In this document: piece by piece, positions 33,766 through 42,014 of the stretch
Layout of the letters: each line of letters starts with the position of its first letter
How positions within the stretch are numbered: position 1 is the stretch's first letter
NCBI GenBank assembly: GCA_963804885.1
Contig: CAWDSF010000020.1
Coordinates: forward strand, 124,001-188,000
Source of the DNA: PALSA-1004 sp963804885
GTDB taxonomy: Bacteria > Pseudomonadota > Gammaproteobacteria > Burkholderiales > SG8-41
Direction of reading: 5' to 3'
Length of the DNA: 64,000 bases
Notes under the pieces: generated by a model
What the model saw: the letters and a program-made list of their open reading frames with translations, nothing else
The model's database searches: none
Told to the model about the DNA's origin: nothing
Made by a program: the position numbers and the translations under genes

Positions 33766-34413
33766 ATGAAAAAAATCGTCATCGCCACCAACAACGTCGG
33801 CAAGTTGAACGAGATCGGCGCAATCCTCGCGCCGCTCGATATCGAGATCGTCGCGCAATCCACGCTCGGCGTGACGGAAGCGGCCGAGCCGCATTGCACG
33901 TTCATCGAAAACGCGCTCGCCAAGGCGCGCCATGCGAGCGCACACACCGGATTGCCGGCGCTGGCCGACGATTCCGGCATCTGTGTCGACGCACTGAACG
34001 GCGCGCCTGGCGTGCATTCGGCGCGGTTTGCCGGCGAGTCCGCGGATGCTGCCGGCGGACGGGCGGGCCAGGATGCGCGCAACAATCAGAAGCTGCTCGA
34101 AGCGCTCGCGCACGAAACCAATCGCAACGCGCATTATTATTGCGTGATCGTGCTGACGCGCCGTGCCGACGATCCGCAACCGATCGTGTGCGAGGCGGAA
34201 TGGCATGGCGAGATCGTCAAAACGCCGCGCGGCAGCGGCGGGTTCGGCTACGATCCGCTGTTTTTGATCCCCGCTTTGAAGAAAACCGGCGCGGAGCTGG
34301 GGCCGGACGAAAAAAACCGCATCAGCCATCGGGGGCAGGCGCTGGCCGCGCTCGCGGAGCGCCTGCTCGCCGAGAGGAGAAAGGGGAGAGGCGAGAGGGG
34401 TAAAACCCGCTAG
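33766..34413 (+). CDS. rdgB: XTP/dITP diphosphatase (RdgB/HAM1)
   Basis: About 215 residues from the ATG at 33766. It has the nucleotide-binding ATNNVGKLNEI, FIENALAKARHAS, LADDSGICVDALNGAPGVHS and GSGGFGYDPLFLIP, with the active-site Asp in DDSG. It removes non-canonical purine triphosphates. The last dozen residues (ERRKGRGERGKTR) are encoded by a GGGGAGAGGCGAGAGG repeat and are unlikely to matter for folding. The stop lies 8 bases before hemW. Confidence 0.93.
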   Translation: MKKIVIATNNVGKLNEIGAILAPLDIEIVAQSTLGVTEAAEPHCTFIENALAKARHASAHTGLPALADDSGICVDALNGAPGVHSARFAGESADAAGGRAGQDARNNQKLLEALAHETNRNAHYYCVIVLTRRADDPQPIVCEAEWHGEIVKTPRGSGGFGYDPLFLIPALKKTGAELGPDEKNRISHRGQALAALAERLLAERRKGRGERGKTR

Positions 34414-34462
34414 CACTACCCATGCCTACCGCCGCCTCTCGCCTGTCGCCTGTCGCCTCTCC
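34385..34462. repeat. GCGAGAG/CTCTCGC heptamer inverted repeat
   Basis: The left arm GGAGAGGCGAGAGG at 34385-34398 is complementary to CCTCTCGCC and CCTCTCC blocks at 34435-34462, where the 7-base unit GCCTGTC/GCCTCTC is repeated. It spans the rdgB-hemW junction and contributes codons to both proteins. Confidence 0.7.
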
Positions 34463-35621
34463 GCACTTCAAAGCGCTGCCGCCGTTGTCGCTCTACATCC
34501 ACATCCCGTGGTGCGTGCGCAAATGTCCCTACTGCGACTTCAATTCGCATGAAGTGCGCGAGCCCGTGCCGGAGACGCGCTACGTCGATGCGCTGATTGC
34601 GGACCTCGAAGCCGCGCTCCCGCTGATCTGGGGGCGCAAGGTCTACACGATTTTTTTTGGCGGCGGCACGCCGAGCGTTTTTGCCGCGGCCAGCATCGAG
34701 CGGATATTGGCGGCAGTCCGCGCGCGTGTGCCGCTGTCGGTCGACGCGGAAATCACGCTCGAAGCGAATCCCGGCACGTTCGAAGCAGAAAAATTCCGCG
34801 GTTTTCGCGACGCCGGCGTCAACCGGCTGTCGATCGGCATCCAGAGCTTCAATCCCGCGCACCTGAAGGCGCTCGGGCGCATCCACGACGATGCGGAAGC
34901 GCGCGCTGCAATCGACATCGCGCGCGCCACCTTTGACAACTTCAATCTCGATCTCATGTACGGCCTGCCCGCGCAAACGCCGGCCGAGGCGCTGGCGGAC
35001 ATCGAAACCGCGCTCGCTTTCGCGCCGCCGCACCTGTCCGCCTATCACCTGACCCTCGAACCGAACACGTATTTCCACCGGTATCCGCCGGCCCTGCCCG
35101 ATGACGATGCGACGGCGCAGATGCAGAATGCCATCGAAACGCGTCTCGCGGCCGCGGGCTACCGTCATTACGAGACTTCGGCATTCGCGTTGCCCGGCCG
35201 GCAGGCACGGCACAACATGAACTACTGGACGTTCGCGGACTATCTGGGCATCGGCGCGGGCGCGCACAGCAAGCTTTCATTCCCCGACCGCATCGCGCGG
35301 CAGGTGCGGTTCAAGCAGCCGCGGCAATACATGGAGAGCGCCGAAAGCGGCAACGCGATACAGGAGCAACACGACGTCGGCGGCCAGGAAATCGGCTTCG
35401 AGTTCATGATGAACGCGCTGCGCCTGACCGGCGGGTTTCCGCTGGTGCTCTTCGAGGAGCGCGCCGGCGTTCCATTGACCGTCGTGCTGAAACAACTCGC
35501 TGTCGCGGAACAGCGCGGATTGATCGAGCGCGATCACCAGCGGGTGGCGCCGACGCCGTTGGGCCGCCGTTTTCTCAACGACCTGCTGCAGATATTCCTG
35601 CCGGAAGACCCGGCCGCCTAA
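34422..35621 (+). CDS. hemW: radical SAM heme chaperone HemW
   Basis: A 399-residue radical SAM protein with the cluster motif CVRKCPYC (Cys 31, 35, 38), IFFGGGTPSVF, VNRLSIGIQSFN and NFNLDLMYGLPAQTP, and the C-terminal HemN-like domain. HemW (formerly annotated as oxygen-independent coproporphyrinogen oxidase) inserts haem into respiratory proteins. Like other HemW proteins it lacks the fourth N-terminal Cys of HemN. The first 15 residues (SRLSPVASPHF part) are repeat-encoded. It ends 4 bases inside the convergent ABM gene. Confidence 0.9.
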   Translation: MPTAASRLSPVASPHFKALPPLSLYIHIPWCVRKCPYCDFNSHEVREPVPETRYVDALIADLEAALPLIWGRKVYTIFFGGGTPSVFAAASIERILAAVRARVPLSVDAEITLEANPGTFEAEKFRGFRDAGVNRLSIGIQSFNPAHLKALGRIHDDAEARAAIDIARATFDNFNLDLMYGLPAQTPAEALADIETALAFAPPHLSAYHLTLEPNTYFHRYPPALPDDDATAQMQNAIETRLAAAGYRHYETSAFALPGRQARHNMNYWTFADYLGIGAGAHSKLSFPDRIARQVRFKQPRQYMESAESGNAIQEQHDVGGQEIGFEFMMNALRLTGGFPLVLFEERAGVPLTVVLKQLAVAEQRGLIERDHQRVAPTPLGRRFLNDLLQIFLPEDPAA

Positions 35622-35980
35622 GCGCCGGGCTTGCGGGCAGCGTCGATTGCGGGAAACTGTTGCGGGGCTTCGGCGCGGTCGTACATGCCGTAATCGCGCA
35701 CGACGGATGCGACGCGCAACCGGTAGTCGGCAAAAATTCCGCCGCGGCCCTGCCACTGCGCACGATGGTGTTCCTCGTGCTGCCGCCACCTGATGATCGC
35801 CGCCTCGTCGCGCCAGAACGACAGCGACAGGATTTTGCCGGGCTTGGTGAGGCTCGAAAAACGCTCGATGGAAACGAAGCCGTCGATTTTTTCGAGCTCG
35901 GGCCGCAACGCCGCGGCGATGTCGAGATAGTCCTGTTGCCGGCCGGCGGCGGGTTCAACTTCGAAAATCACTGCGTACAT
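35618..35980 (-). CDS. antibiotic biosynthesis monooxygenase (ABM) domain protein
   Basis: A 120-residue single-domain ferredoxin-like protein: MYAVIFEVEPAAGRQQDYLD, IDGFVSIERFSSLTKPGKIL, SFWRDEAAIIRWRQHEEHH and VRDYGMYDR. The family includes haem oxygenases (IsdG), quinol monooxygenases and many of unknown role. Trp/His residues in WRQHEEH are typical of the stand-alone ABM type. The stop overlaps that of hemW on the other strand. Confidence 0.85.
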   Translation of the reverse strand: MYAVIFEVEPAAGRQQDYLDIAAALRPELEKIDGFVSIERFSSLTKPGKILSLSFWRDEAAIIRWRQHEEHHRAQWQGRGGIFADYRLRVASVVRDYGMYDRAEAPQQFPAIDAARKPGA

Positions 35981-36101
35981 GGCTCATGGTCCTGCGCGAT
36001 TGCCCTGCCGCGGATGATAACGCACGCACGGCGGCGAATTGCATTTTCGCGTTCTTGCACTAGAATGTGCCGCAGTCAACGGGGTCAGCCAAGGAGGAGC
36101 A

Positions 36102-37076
36102 ATGAAAGCAGCCGGTCGGTGGTGTGGTGCGGGTGTGCTCATGTGGGCCGCGTGGTGCGGCGTCGCGCACGCGCAGGAATATCCCAACAAGCTCGTGCGG
36201 TTCATCGTGACTTATCCGCCGGGCGGCAGCTCGGACGTGATGGCCCGGATCATCGGCCAGAAGCTCACGGAATACTGGGGGCAGGTCGTGCTCGTCGATT
36301 CGCGGCCGGGCGCCGATGGATCGATCGGGATGGAATACGCGGCCAAGCAGCCGGCAGATGGCTACACGTTCCTGCTCGGCAACTTCGGCCCCGTCGTCGC
36401 CAAGCCGCTGCTGGCGAAGGTGTCGTACGACTGGCAAAAAGATTTTGCGCCCGTATCCCGCATCACGAACTCGGCCAATATCCTGGTCGTTCCGGTCACT
36501 CTGCCGGTCAAGAACACTAAGGACCTCGTCGCGCTCGCGAAGCGCCGCCCGGGCGAGCTGACCTACGCCACCAGCGGCCCCGGCAGCATGTCGCATTTCG
36601 CCGGGGAAATGTTCAAGCGACTGGCCGGCGTCAACATGATCACGGTGCCGTACAAGGGCAACGCGTTAGCGATCACCGACCTGATGGGCGGCCAGATCAC
36701 CACCATGTTCTCCGACGCGCTGCCGGCGATGCAGGCGATGAAGACCGGCAAGCTGCGCGCGATTGCGGTGACGAGCGAAAAACGCTGGCCTTTCACGCCT
36801 GATCTGCCGACGCTTGCCGAAGAAGGCATCCAGGGCTTCGCGGCGGTCAACTGGTGGGGCATCCTGTTTCCGGCCGGCGTGCCGCGGACCATCATCGACA
36901 AGGTGAACGCGGATCTGGTCAAGGCGCTGGCGACCCAGGACGTAAAAAGCAAACTGGGGGAACTCGGCGTCGAAACGGTTTCGAGCACGCCCGAGCAATT
37001 CGGCCAGTTCATGGCGAGCGAGGCGGCGCGCTGGGGCAAGCTCGTCAAGGAAGCGAACCTGCGGGTCGAGCCGTAG
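36102..37076 (+). CDS. tripartite tricarboxylate transporter receptor (Bug/TctC family)
   Basis: A 324-residue receptor, intact. AAGGAGGAGCA precedes the ATG at 36102; a signal peptide ends near AHA-QEYPNKLVRF. Family blocks: VTYPPGGSSDVMARIIGQKL, DSRPGADGSIGMEYAA, PADGYTFLLGN, SGPGSMSHFAGEMFK and PYKGNALAITDLMGGQ. No transporter genes are adjacent, so an orphan. It stands alone between the ABM gene and a small hypothetical gene. Confidence 0.92.
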   Translation: MKAAGRWCGAGVLMWAAWCGVAHAQEYPNKLVRFIVTYPPGGSSDVMARIIGQKLTEYWGQVVLVDSRPGADGSIGMEYAAKQPADGYTFLLGNFGPVVAKPLLAKVSYDWQKDFAPVSRITNSANILVVPVTLPVKNTKDLVALAKRRPGELTYATSGPGSMSHFAGEMFKRLAGVNMITVPYKGNALAITDLMGGQITTMFSDALPAMQAMKTGKLRAIAVTSEKRWPFTPDLPTLAEEGIQGFAAVNWWGILFPAGVPRTIIDKVNADLVKALATQDVKSKLGELGVETVSSTPEQFGQFMASEAARWGKLVKEANLRVEP

Positions 37077-37110
37077 AACGCAGGCGCGTGCGACTGCGTT
37101 GCGCGCCGTT

Positions 37111-37377
37111 TCAGCGCCGCTTGTATTCCCTTAGCGTCGGATTGAGCCGGTCGATGTCGGCCTGCACCTGCTCGCGCGAACGCTCGTAAACGATTTCCCG
37201 CCCCATCGCCGATCCGGCGTAAGCGAGGCCCGTGCGCGTCGGCGTGAGCTCGCACTTCACGCTGTGCACGCCTTCGCCGAGCACGACCTGGATGGCCGCA
37301 GCGCGCTTGCTGAACACCACGACATCCATGGTTTGACCGGTTTCGGTCACCCGCACCTTGATTTTTTCGATGTTCAT
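37111..37377 (-). CDS. conserved small hypothetical protein
   Basis: An 88-residue protein behind AAAAAGGGAGCAGCG. It is mostly beta-rich (IKVRVTETGQTMDVVVFSKR, AAIQVVLGEGVHSVKCELTP) with a charged C-terminal helix. No signal peptide, no recognised domain. It is 25 bases downstream of trmB on the same strand. Confidence 0.6.
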   Translation of the reverse strand: MNIEKIKVRVTETGQTMDVVVFSKRAAAIQVVLGEGVHSVKCELTPTRTGLAYAGSAMGREIVYERSREQVQADIDRLNPTLREYKRR

Positions 37378-37402
37378 CGCTGCTCCCTTTTTGATAGTGT
37401 GG

Positions 37403-38077
37403 TTAGCGCCGCTTGAAAATCACATCCCACACGCCGTGGCCGAGCTTCAACCCGCGCGTTTCGAACTTGGTCTGCGGCCGGTACGCAGGGCGCGGCGCGT
37501 AATCCATTGCAGTGTTTTCGAGCAGCGGGTTGTTCTTCAACACGGCCAGCACGTATTCGGCGTATTCCTGCCAGTCGGTCGCGACGTGCAGGTAGGCGCC
37601 CGGTTTCATGCGCTCGACCAGCAGCGCGACGAAGGCCGGCTGCAGCAGACGGCGCTTGTGATGGCGCTTCTTGGGCCAGGGATCGGGAAAGAACACGTGC
37701 ACGCCATCAAACGTATCATGCGCAATCATGTGGCACAGGACCTCGACCGCGTCATGCTGGACGATGCGCACGTTGGTCAGGCCCTCTGCGTCGATCGCCT
37801 TGAGCAGGCTGCCCACGCCCGGTGTGTGCACCTCGATGCCGAGATAATCGTTCTCGGGATGCAGCGCGGCGATGGCCGCCGTGGTTTCTCCCATGCCGAA
37901 ACCGATTTCAAGAATTTTGGGCGCGCGGCGGCCGAACACGTGATCGAGATCGATCAGGCCCGGCGCGTAGGGAATGCCGAATTTCGGCAGCAGGGTTTCG
38001 TGCGCGCGCTGCTGCGCGTTGGACACGCGCCCCTGGCGCAGCACGAAACTGCGGATGGGCCGGTGACTGGTATCCAT
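37403..38077 (-). CDS. trmB: tRNA (guanine-N7-)-methyltransferase
   Basis: A 224-residue TrmB. It has the SAM site LEIGFGMGETTAA, IEVHTPGVGSLL, VFFPDPWPKKRHHKRRLLQP and the C-terminal TKFETRGLKLGHGVWDV. It makes m7G46 in tRNA. Full length for the family. It follows thiG by 27 bases. Confidence 0.95.
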   Translation of the reverse strand: MDTSHRPIRSFVLRQGRVSNAQQRAHETLLPKFGIPYAPGLIDLDHVFGRRAPKILEIGFGMGETTAAIAALHPENDYLGIEVHTPGVGSLLKAIDAEGLTNVRIVQHDAVEVLCHMIAHDTFDGVHVFFPDPWPKKRHHKRRLLQPAFVALLVERMKPGAYLHVATDWQEYAEYVLAVLKNNPLLENTAMDYAPRPAYRPQTKFETRGLKLGHGVWDVIFKRR

Positions 38078-38104
38078 GCGACCGCAGTGTAGCGGACGCG
38101 GCGG

Positions 38105-38938
38105 TTACTGTGCGGGCTTGGTAGTGCCGCCAGCGGCAGCCGGCGCGATGGTCCCGCCGGTCGGCGAGCTCGGCGACGCGACGTACGGTTTTTTGGGCAT
38201 GCGTCCCGCCAGGAACGCTTCGCGTCCCGCTTCGACGGCTTTTTTCATCGCAGAGGCCATCATGACCGGATTTCTGGCGGTGGCGATCGCGGTGTTCATC
38301 AATACGCCCTGACACCCGAGCTCCATCGCGATGGCGGCATCCGACGCGGTGCCGACGCCGGCGTCGACGATGATCGGCACTTTTGCGTTGTCGATGATGA
38401 TCTGCAGATTCCACGGGTTGAGTATGCCCATGCCCGAGCCGATCAGCGACGCGAGCGGCATCACCGCGCAGCAGCCGATTTCCTCCAGCTGTTTCGCGGC
38501 GATCGGATCGTCGCTGCAGTAGACCATCACCTGGAAGCCGTCTTTGACGAGCGTCGCGGCCGCGCTAAGCGTTTCCGCCATGTTCGGAAACAGCGTTTTC
38601 TGGTCGCCGAGCACTTCGAGTTTCACCAGCGAGTGCCCGTCGAGCAGTTCGCGCGCGAGACGCAGCGTGCGCACCGCATCGTCGGCGGTATAGCAGCCCG
38701 CGGTATTGGGCAGGATGGTGAACTGCGCCGGCGGCAGCACTTCGAGCAGGCTCGGCTGCTTGGGATCCTGGCCGATGTTGGTACGGCGGATCGCGACGGT
38801 GACGATCTGGGCACCGCTCGCATCGATCGCCGCGCGCGTTTCCGCAAAATCTTTGTACTTACCCGTGCCGACGAGCAGGCGCGATTGGTACGGCTTGCCC
38901 GCAATGATCAGGGTGTCGAGGTTTTCGCTGGGTTTCAT
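38105..38938 (-). CDS. thiG: thiazole synthase ThiG
   Basis: A 277-residue TIM-barrel enzyme. Core features are SRLLVGTGKYKDF, LPNTAGCYTADDAVRTLRLA, LVKLEVLGDQ with the Schiff-base Lys, and PIIVDAGVGTASDAAIAME. It forms the thiazole phosphate of thiamine from ThiS-thiocarboxylate, DXP and dehydroglycine. The usual protein ends near KKPYVASPSSP; here an extra roughly 20-residue Gly/Thr/Ala/Pro tail follows, probably disordered. thiS lies 72 bases upstream. Confidence 0.93.
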   Translation of the reverse strand: MKPSENLDTLIIAGKPYQSRLLVGTGKYKDFAETRAAIDASGAQIVTVAIRRTNIGQDPKQPSLLEVLPPAQFTILPNTAGCYTADDAVRTLRLARELLDGHSLVKLEVLGDQKTLFPNMAETLSAAATLVKDGFQVMVYCSDDPIAAKQLEEIGCCAVMPLASLIGSGMGILNPWNLQIIIDNAKVPIIVDAGVGTASDAAIAMELGCQGVLMNTAIATARNPVMMASAMKKAVEAGREAFLAGRMPKKPYVASPSSPTGGTIAPAAAGGTTKPAQ

Positions 38939-39010
38939 GGGTGCGGGAATCAGGATACGGGGTGGTCAAGTTTGCGCGCATTGGCCGTGGCGGGCAATGA
39001 CCCGGGTCAA

Positions 39011-39214
39011 TCAACCGCCGCCCACCGCCACGACGATTTCGAGCGTATCGCCATCGGCCAGCATTTCGTCCGCGTGGCGGCTGCGCGGCACGATTTCGCC
39101 GTTGCGCTCGATCGCGATGCGCTTGCCCGCGAGGTTCAGGCGCTCGACGAGCTCGCGGCAGTTCAGCGCGCGTTCGAACTGATGAGCTTCGCCGTTGACG
39201 GTGAGTGCGATCAC
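39011..39214 (-). CDS. thiS: sulfur carrier protein ThiS
   Basis: A 67-residue ubiquitin-like protein. The GTG at 39214 gives VIALTVNGEAHQFERALN; it ends in the Gly-Gly tail needed for adenylation and thiocarboxylation (VVAVGGG, one extra Gly). It donates sulfur to ThiG. No TPP riboswitch is seen upstream. Homologues start here, so the longer open frame up to 39295 is not used. Confidence 0.88.
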   Translation of the reverse strand: MIALTVNGEAHQFERALNCRELVERLNLAGKRIAIERNGEIVPRSRHADEMLADGDTLEIVVAVGGG

Positions 39215-39295
39215 TTGGGTTTCCAGGACGGGCTGAACAATTAAAATTCTTGCAGCTTGGCGGCGGTTTAGCAACCGCGCTGACCGTGGGGACAA

Positions 39296-41398
39296 TCAGA
39301 ACCGCATTTGTGCGTTGACACCCACGAGGTAGTTGCGCGTCGGCGACGGCTCGTAGAAGCGCTGGTTGCTGTCGGCGATGATCACCGAGCCGACATACGA
39401 ACGGTTGGTGATGTTGTCGACGCGCGCGAATTCGGTCAACCGCCACTTGCCGCTCTTCTGCTCGAAGCCCGCGCGCAGGTTGCCGATCGTATAAGGATCG
39501 CCGAACGCGCTGTTCTGATCGTTGACATACAATTTGCCGGCCGCACGCACTTCGGCCGCGGCGTGAAAACCGCTGGCCGCGTGCCGCCATATGAGTTCGC
39601 CGTAAACCGTATACAGCGGCACCCCTGGCAGGCGGTTTCCGGACGGCACGTTTACCGCCGGCGTGCCGGAGCTAAACGGCTGCGTGAACTCGGCATCGAG
39701 CCAGGTGTACGCCAGGTACGCTTCGAAGCCGGCGCCCAGGTAACTTTCGGCCGACAGCTCGACGCCTTTGCGATAGGTTTGCGGCGCGTTCTTGTACGTC
39801 GTGCGGCCGCCGATCGCTGTGTCGACGACGATTTCGTTTTCGGTGTTGACCCGGAAGAGCGCCAGGTTGACGCGCGCAAAGTTGCCTATTTTGGCTTTGA
39901 CGCCGATTTCCTTGGTGAGGCTGGTCGAGGGCTGCAGCGCGAAGTTGAAGCCGCCGCCGCCCGGGCTGTACGCGAGCTCGATCAACGTCGGCGTTTCGAA
40001 TCCGCGGCCGATGTTGGCGTAAACGTTGACCGCGGGCGTCAGGTTGAACAGCACGCCCGCCACCGGCGTGGTTTTCGAATAGCTGACCGCGCCGCTGTCG
40101 TTGCCGTTAGCGGTAAAGTAGTCGCTCGAAGTGAAGCGCACATTGCTGTAGCGCAGTCCGGCAGTGGTGCTCCAGCGCGGCGCGAATTTCCATTCAATCT
40201 GCGCGAAGGCGTCGCTGTTCGTCACCTTGTTTTCTTCGTCACGCTTCAGGATACCCTGGATGCCGAAATTGTTGATATAGCCCAGGCGGTGCTGCGCCAT
40301 GCGGTCGTAGTCGGCGCCGACGGTGAAATTGAGCGGCCGCTCGCCCTCGCTGATGGTGTGCGTCCAGCGCAGGCCGATGCCCTCGTAGCCGAAATCCTGG
40401 TCGACGACACCGCCCGACGCGCTCGGAAGCGACTGCGCCGCGAGCGGAATTGCCTGGTACTGCGTGACCTGGCGATCGCCGATATAAGTGCGGGCCTGGA
40501 TTTTGTCGGCGGCGCCGAGATTCATGTCGTACACGAAGCCGATCTGGCTCTGGCGCACGCTTTTGCGCGTGTTGAACAAGAGTGCGCTCGGGTCGGCCTG
40601 GCGCGGATTTGAACTCAATTGCGCGCGCGAAAGGCCGAGCGGGTCCTGGGTCTCCGGCTGGTCGATCGCGTTGACCACCACCGTCAAGTTGCCGTTCGGC
40701 GCGGGCATCTTTAACTTGGCGTTGTAGAGATCGCGCGTGACCGTGCTGTGCTCGCGATAGCCATCGCTGTGAAAACGCGACCCGTCGTAATTGTAATTAA
40801 AGCGGCCGTCGGTGCCGCCGAATTGCAGGTCGCCTTTGTACGTGCCGTAACTGCCGCCGAATACACTGCCGCTCAACGTCGGGTCCGGCGGCCCGTCGGC
40901 GGTGAACAACTGGATCACGCCGCCCGAAGCGTTGCCGTAGAGGCTTGAGAACGGTCCGCGCATGACCTCGATGCGCTCGGCGGAATTGAGGTCGAAGGTC
41001 GCGGATTGCCCCGAGCCGTCGGGCAACGTCTGCGGTATGCCGTCGGCGATGAGCCGGATGCCGCGCACGCCGAACGCCGAGCGCGCGCCGAAGCCGCGCG
41101 ATGAAATCTGCAGGTCCTGCGCGTAGTTTTGCCGGTTGAGAATGGAAATGCCCGGCACGCGATTTAACGACTCCGAAATGTTGACCTGCAGACGGTCTTC
41201 GCGAATCACGCTTTTATCGACGCTGTCGATCGCGACCGGCAGATCGAAGCTGTCGCGCTCGGTGCGCGTCGCGCTGGTAACGACTTCCGGCATCAGCACC
41301 GGCTTGGCCGCCGGTTTCGCTTCCTGTGCATAGGCGGCAGGCGCAACGGCGGCCAGCACCAGAGCGGACAGGACGGCGAACGGCGGCGTCGAATTCAT
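39296..41398 (-). CDS. pqqU: TonB-dependent receptor, PqqU (YncD)-like
   Basis: A 700-residue outer-membrane receptor with signal peptide (to AYA-QEAKP). The plug has INISESLNRVPG-type sequence, NRQNYAQDLQISSRGFGARS, GVRGIRLIADGIPQTLPDG and IEVMRGPFSSLYGNASGG, and the barrel ends in NYLVGVNAQMRF. These blocks closely parallel E. coli PqqU, the pyrroloquinoline quinone receptor, down to NRQNYAQDLQ, YKNAPQTYRKGVEL and SNQRFYEPSPTRNY. It is transcribed after a PQQ-type dehydrogenase and a cytochrome c, supporting PQQ as ligand. The assignment rests on remembered sequence, so ligand specificity is inferred. Confidence 0.85.
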   Translation of the reverse strand: MNSTPPFAVLSALVLAAVAPAAYAQEAKPAAKPVLMPEVVTSATRTERDSFDLPVAIDSVDKSVIREDRLQVNISESLNRVPGISILNRQNYAQDLQISSRGFGARSAFGVRGIRLIADGIPQTLPDGSGQSATFDLNSAERIEVMRGPFSSLYGNASGGVIQLFTADGPPDPTLSGSVFGGSYGTYKGDLQFGGTDGRFNYNYDGSRFHSDGYREHSTVTRDLYNAKLKMPAPNGNLTVVVNAIDQPETQDPLGLSRAQLSSNPRQADPSALLFNTRKSVRQSQIGFVYDMNLGAADKIQARTYIGDRQVTQYQAIPLAAQSLPSASGGVVDQDFGYEGIGLRWTHTISEGERPLNFTVGADYDRMAQHRLGYINNFGIQGILKRDEENKVTNSDAFAQIEWKFAPRWSTTAGLRYSNVRFTSSDYFTANGNDSGAVSYSKTTPVAGVLFNLTPAVNVYANIGRGFETPTLIELAYSPGGGGFNFALQPSTSLTKEIGVKAKIGNFARVNLALFRVNTENEIVVDTAIGGRTTYKNAPQTYRKGVELSAESYLGAGFEAYLAYTWLDAEFTQPFSSGTPAVNVPSGNRLPGVPLYTVYGELIWRHAASGFHAAAEVRAAGKLYVNDQNSAFGDPYTIGNLRAGFEQKSGKWRLTEFARVDNITNRSYVGSVIIADSNQRFYEPSPTRNYLVGVNAQMRF

Positions 41399-41423
41399 TG
41401 TGGGAGCGCAGCGATGCATAAGG

Positions 41424-42014
41424 TCAGCGCATCCCGGCGAGATAAGCAGCCAGCGCGTCGATGTCGGCTTCGGACAATGGCTGCGCGGCCGAGGTCATCT
41501 GGCCGTCCATGTCGAAACGGGTTTGCGCCTTGAAGCCCCGCAACTGCGTCTTGAGGTACTCGCGCTGTTGCCCGGCAAGCCGAGGGATATGCTGCTGGCC
41601 CAGCAGCGTCGCGCCGTGACACTGCACGCAATTGAGCTCGCGCGCGAGGCGCGCACCGGCTTCCGTGCCGGTGGTTGCATCCGCGGCGCGCGCAGGTAAC
41701 TTCTGCGCAGCAAAATACGCGGCGAGATCGTTGAGATCGGTGTTGCTGAGATTAGCCGCGAATGGCGACATTTGAGCGTCTTTGCGCTTGCCTTCCCGAT
41801 ACATCAGAAGCTGGGTTGCAACGAACTGCGCAGGCTGGCCGGCGAGCGAGGGCACGGTCGGATTAGCCGAAACGCCATCGGGACCGTGGCAAGCGACGCA
41901 GACCTGGGCTTTTTGCAGGCCGGCGGCCGCGTCCGCTGCAACCGCCGGGCATGCGAGCGCACAGGCGAAGAATATCGCCGCCGCCCGCGCCCCGACACCT
42001 TGCAATACGCTCAC
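41424..42014 (-). CDS. diheme cytochrome c (c4-like)
   Basis: A 196-residue exported cytochrome. The GTG at 42014 overlaps the upstream dehydrogenase stop (GTGA). The signal peptide ends at AVA-ADAAAG. Two haem sites, CVACH and CVQCH, each with a distal Met in MSPFAANLS and MTSAAQPLS, make a two-domain c4-type electron carrier. It probably accepts electrons from the PQQ-type dehydrogenase encoded just upstream. Confidence 0.88.
   Translation of the reverse strand: MSVLQGVGARAAAIFFACALACPAVAADAAAGLQKAQVCVACHGPDGVSANPTVPSLAGQPAQFVATQLLMYREGKRKDAQMSPFAANLSNTDLNDLAAYFAAQKLPARAADATTGTEAGARLARELNCVQCHGATLLGQQHIPRLAGQQREYLKTQLRGFKAQTRFDMDGQMTSAAQPLSEADIDALAAYLAGMR

Noticed and set aside
39215..39295. 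TPP riboswitch upstream of thiS
   Set aside because: The conserved CUGAGA and other thi-box elements are absent, and the space is too short.
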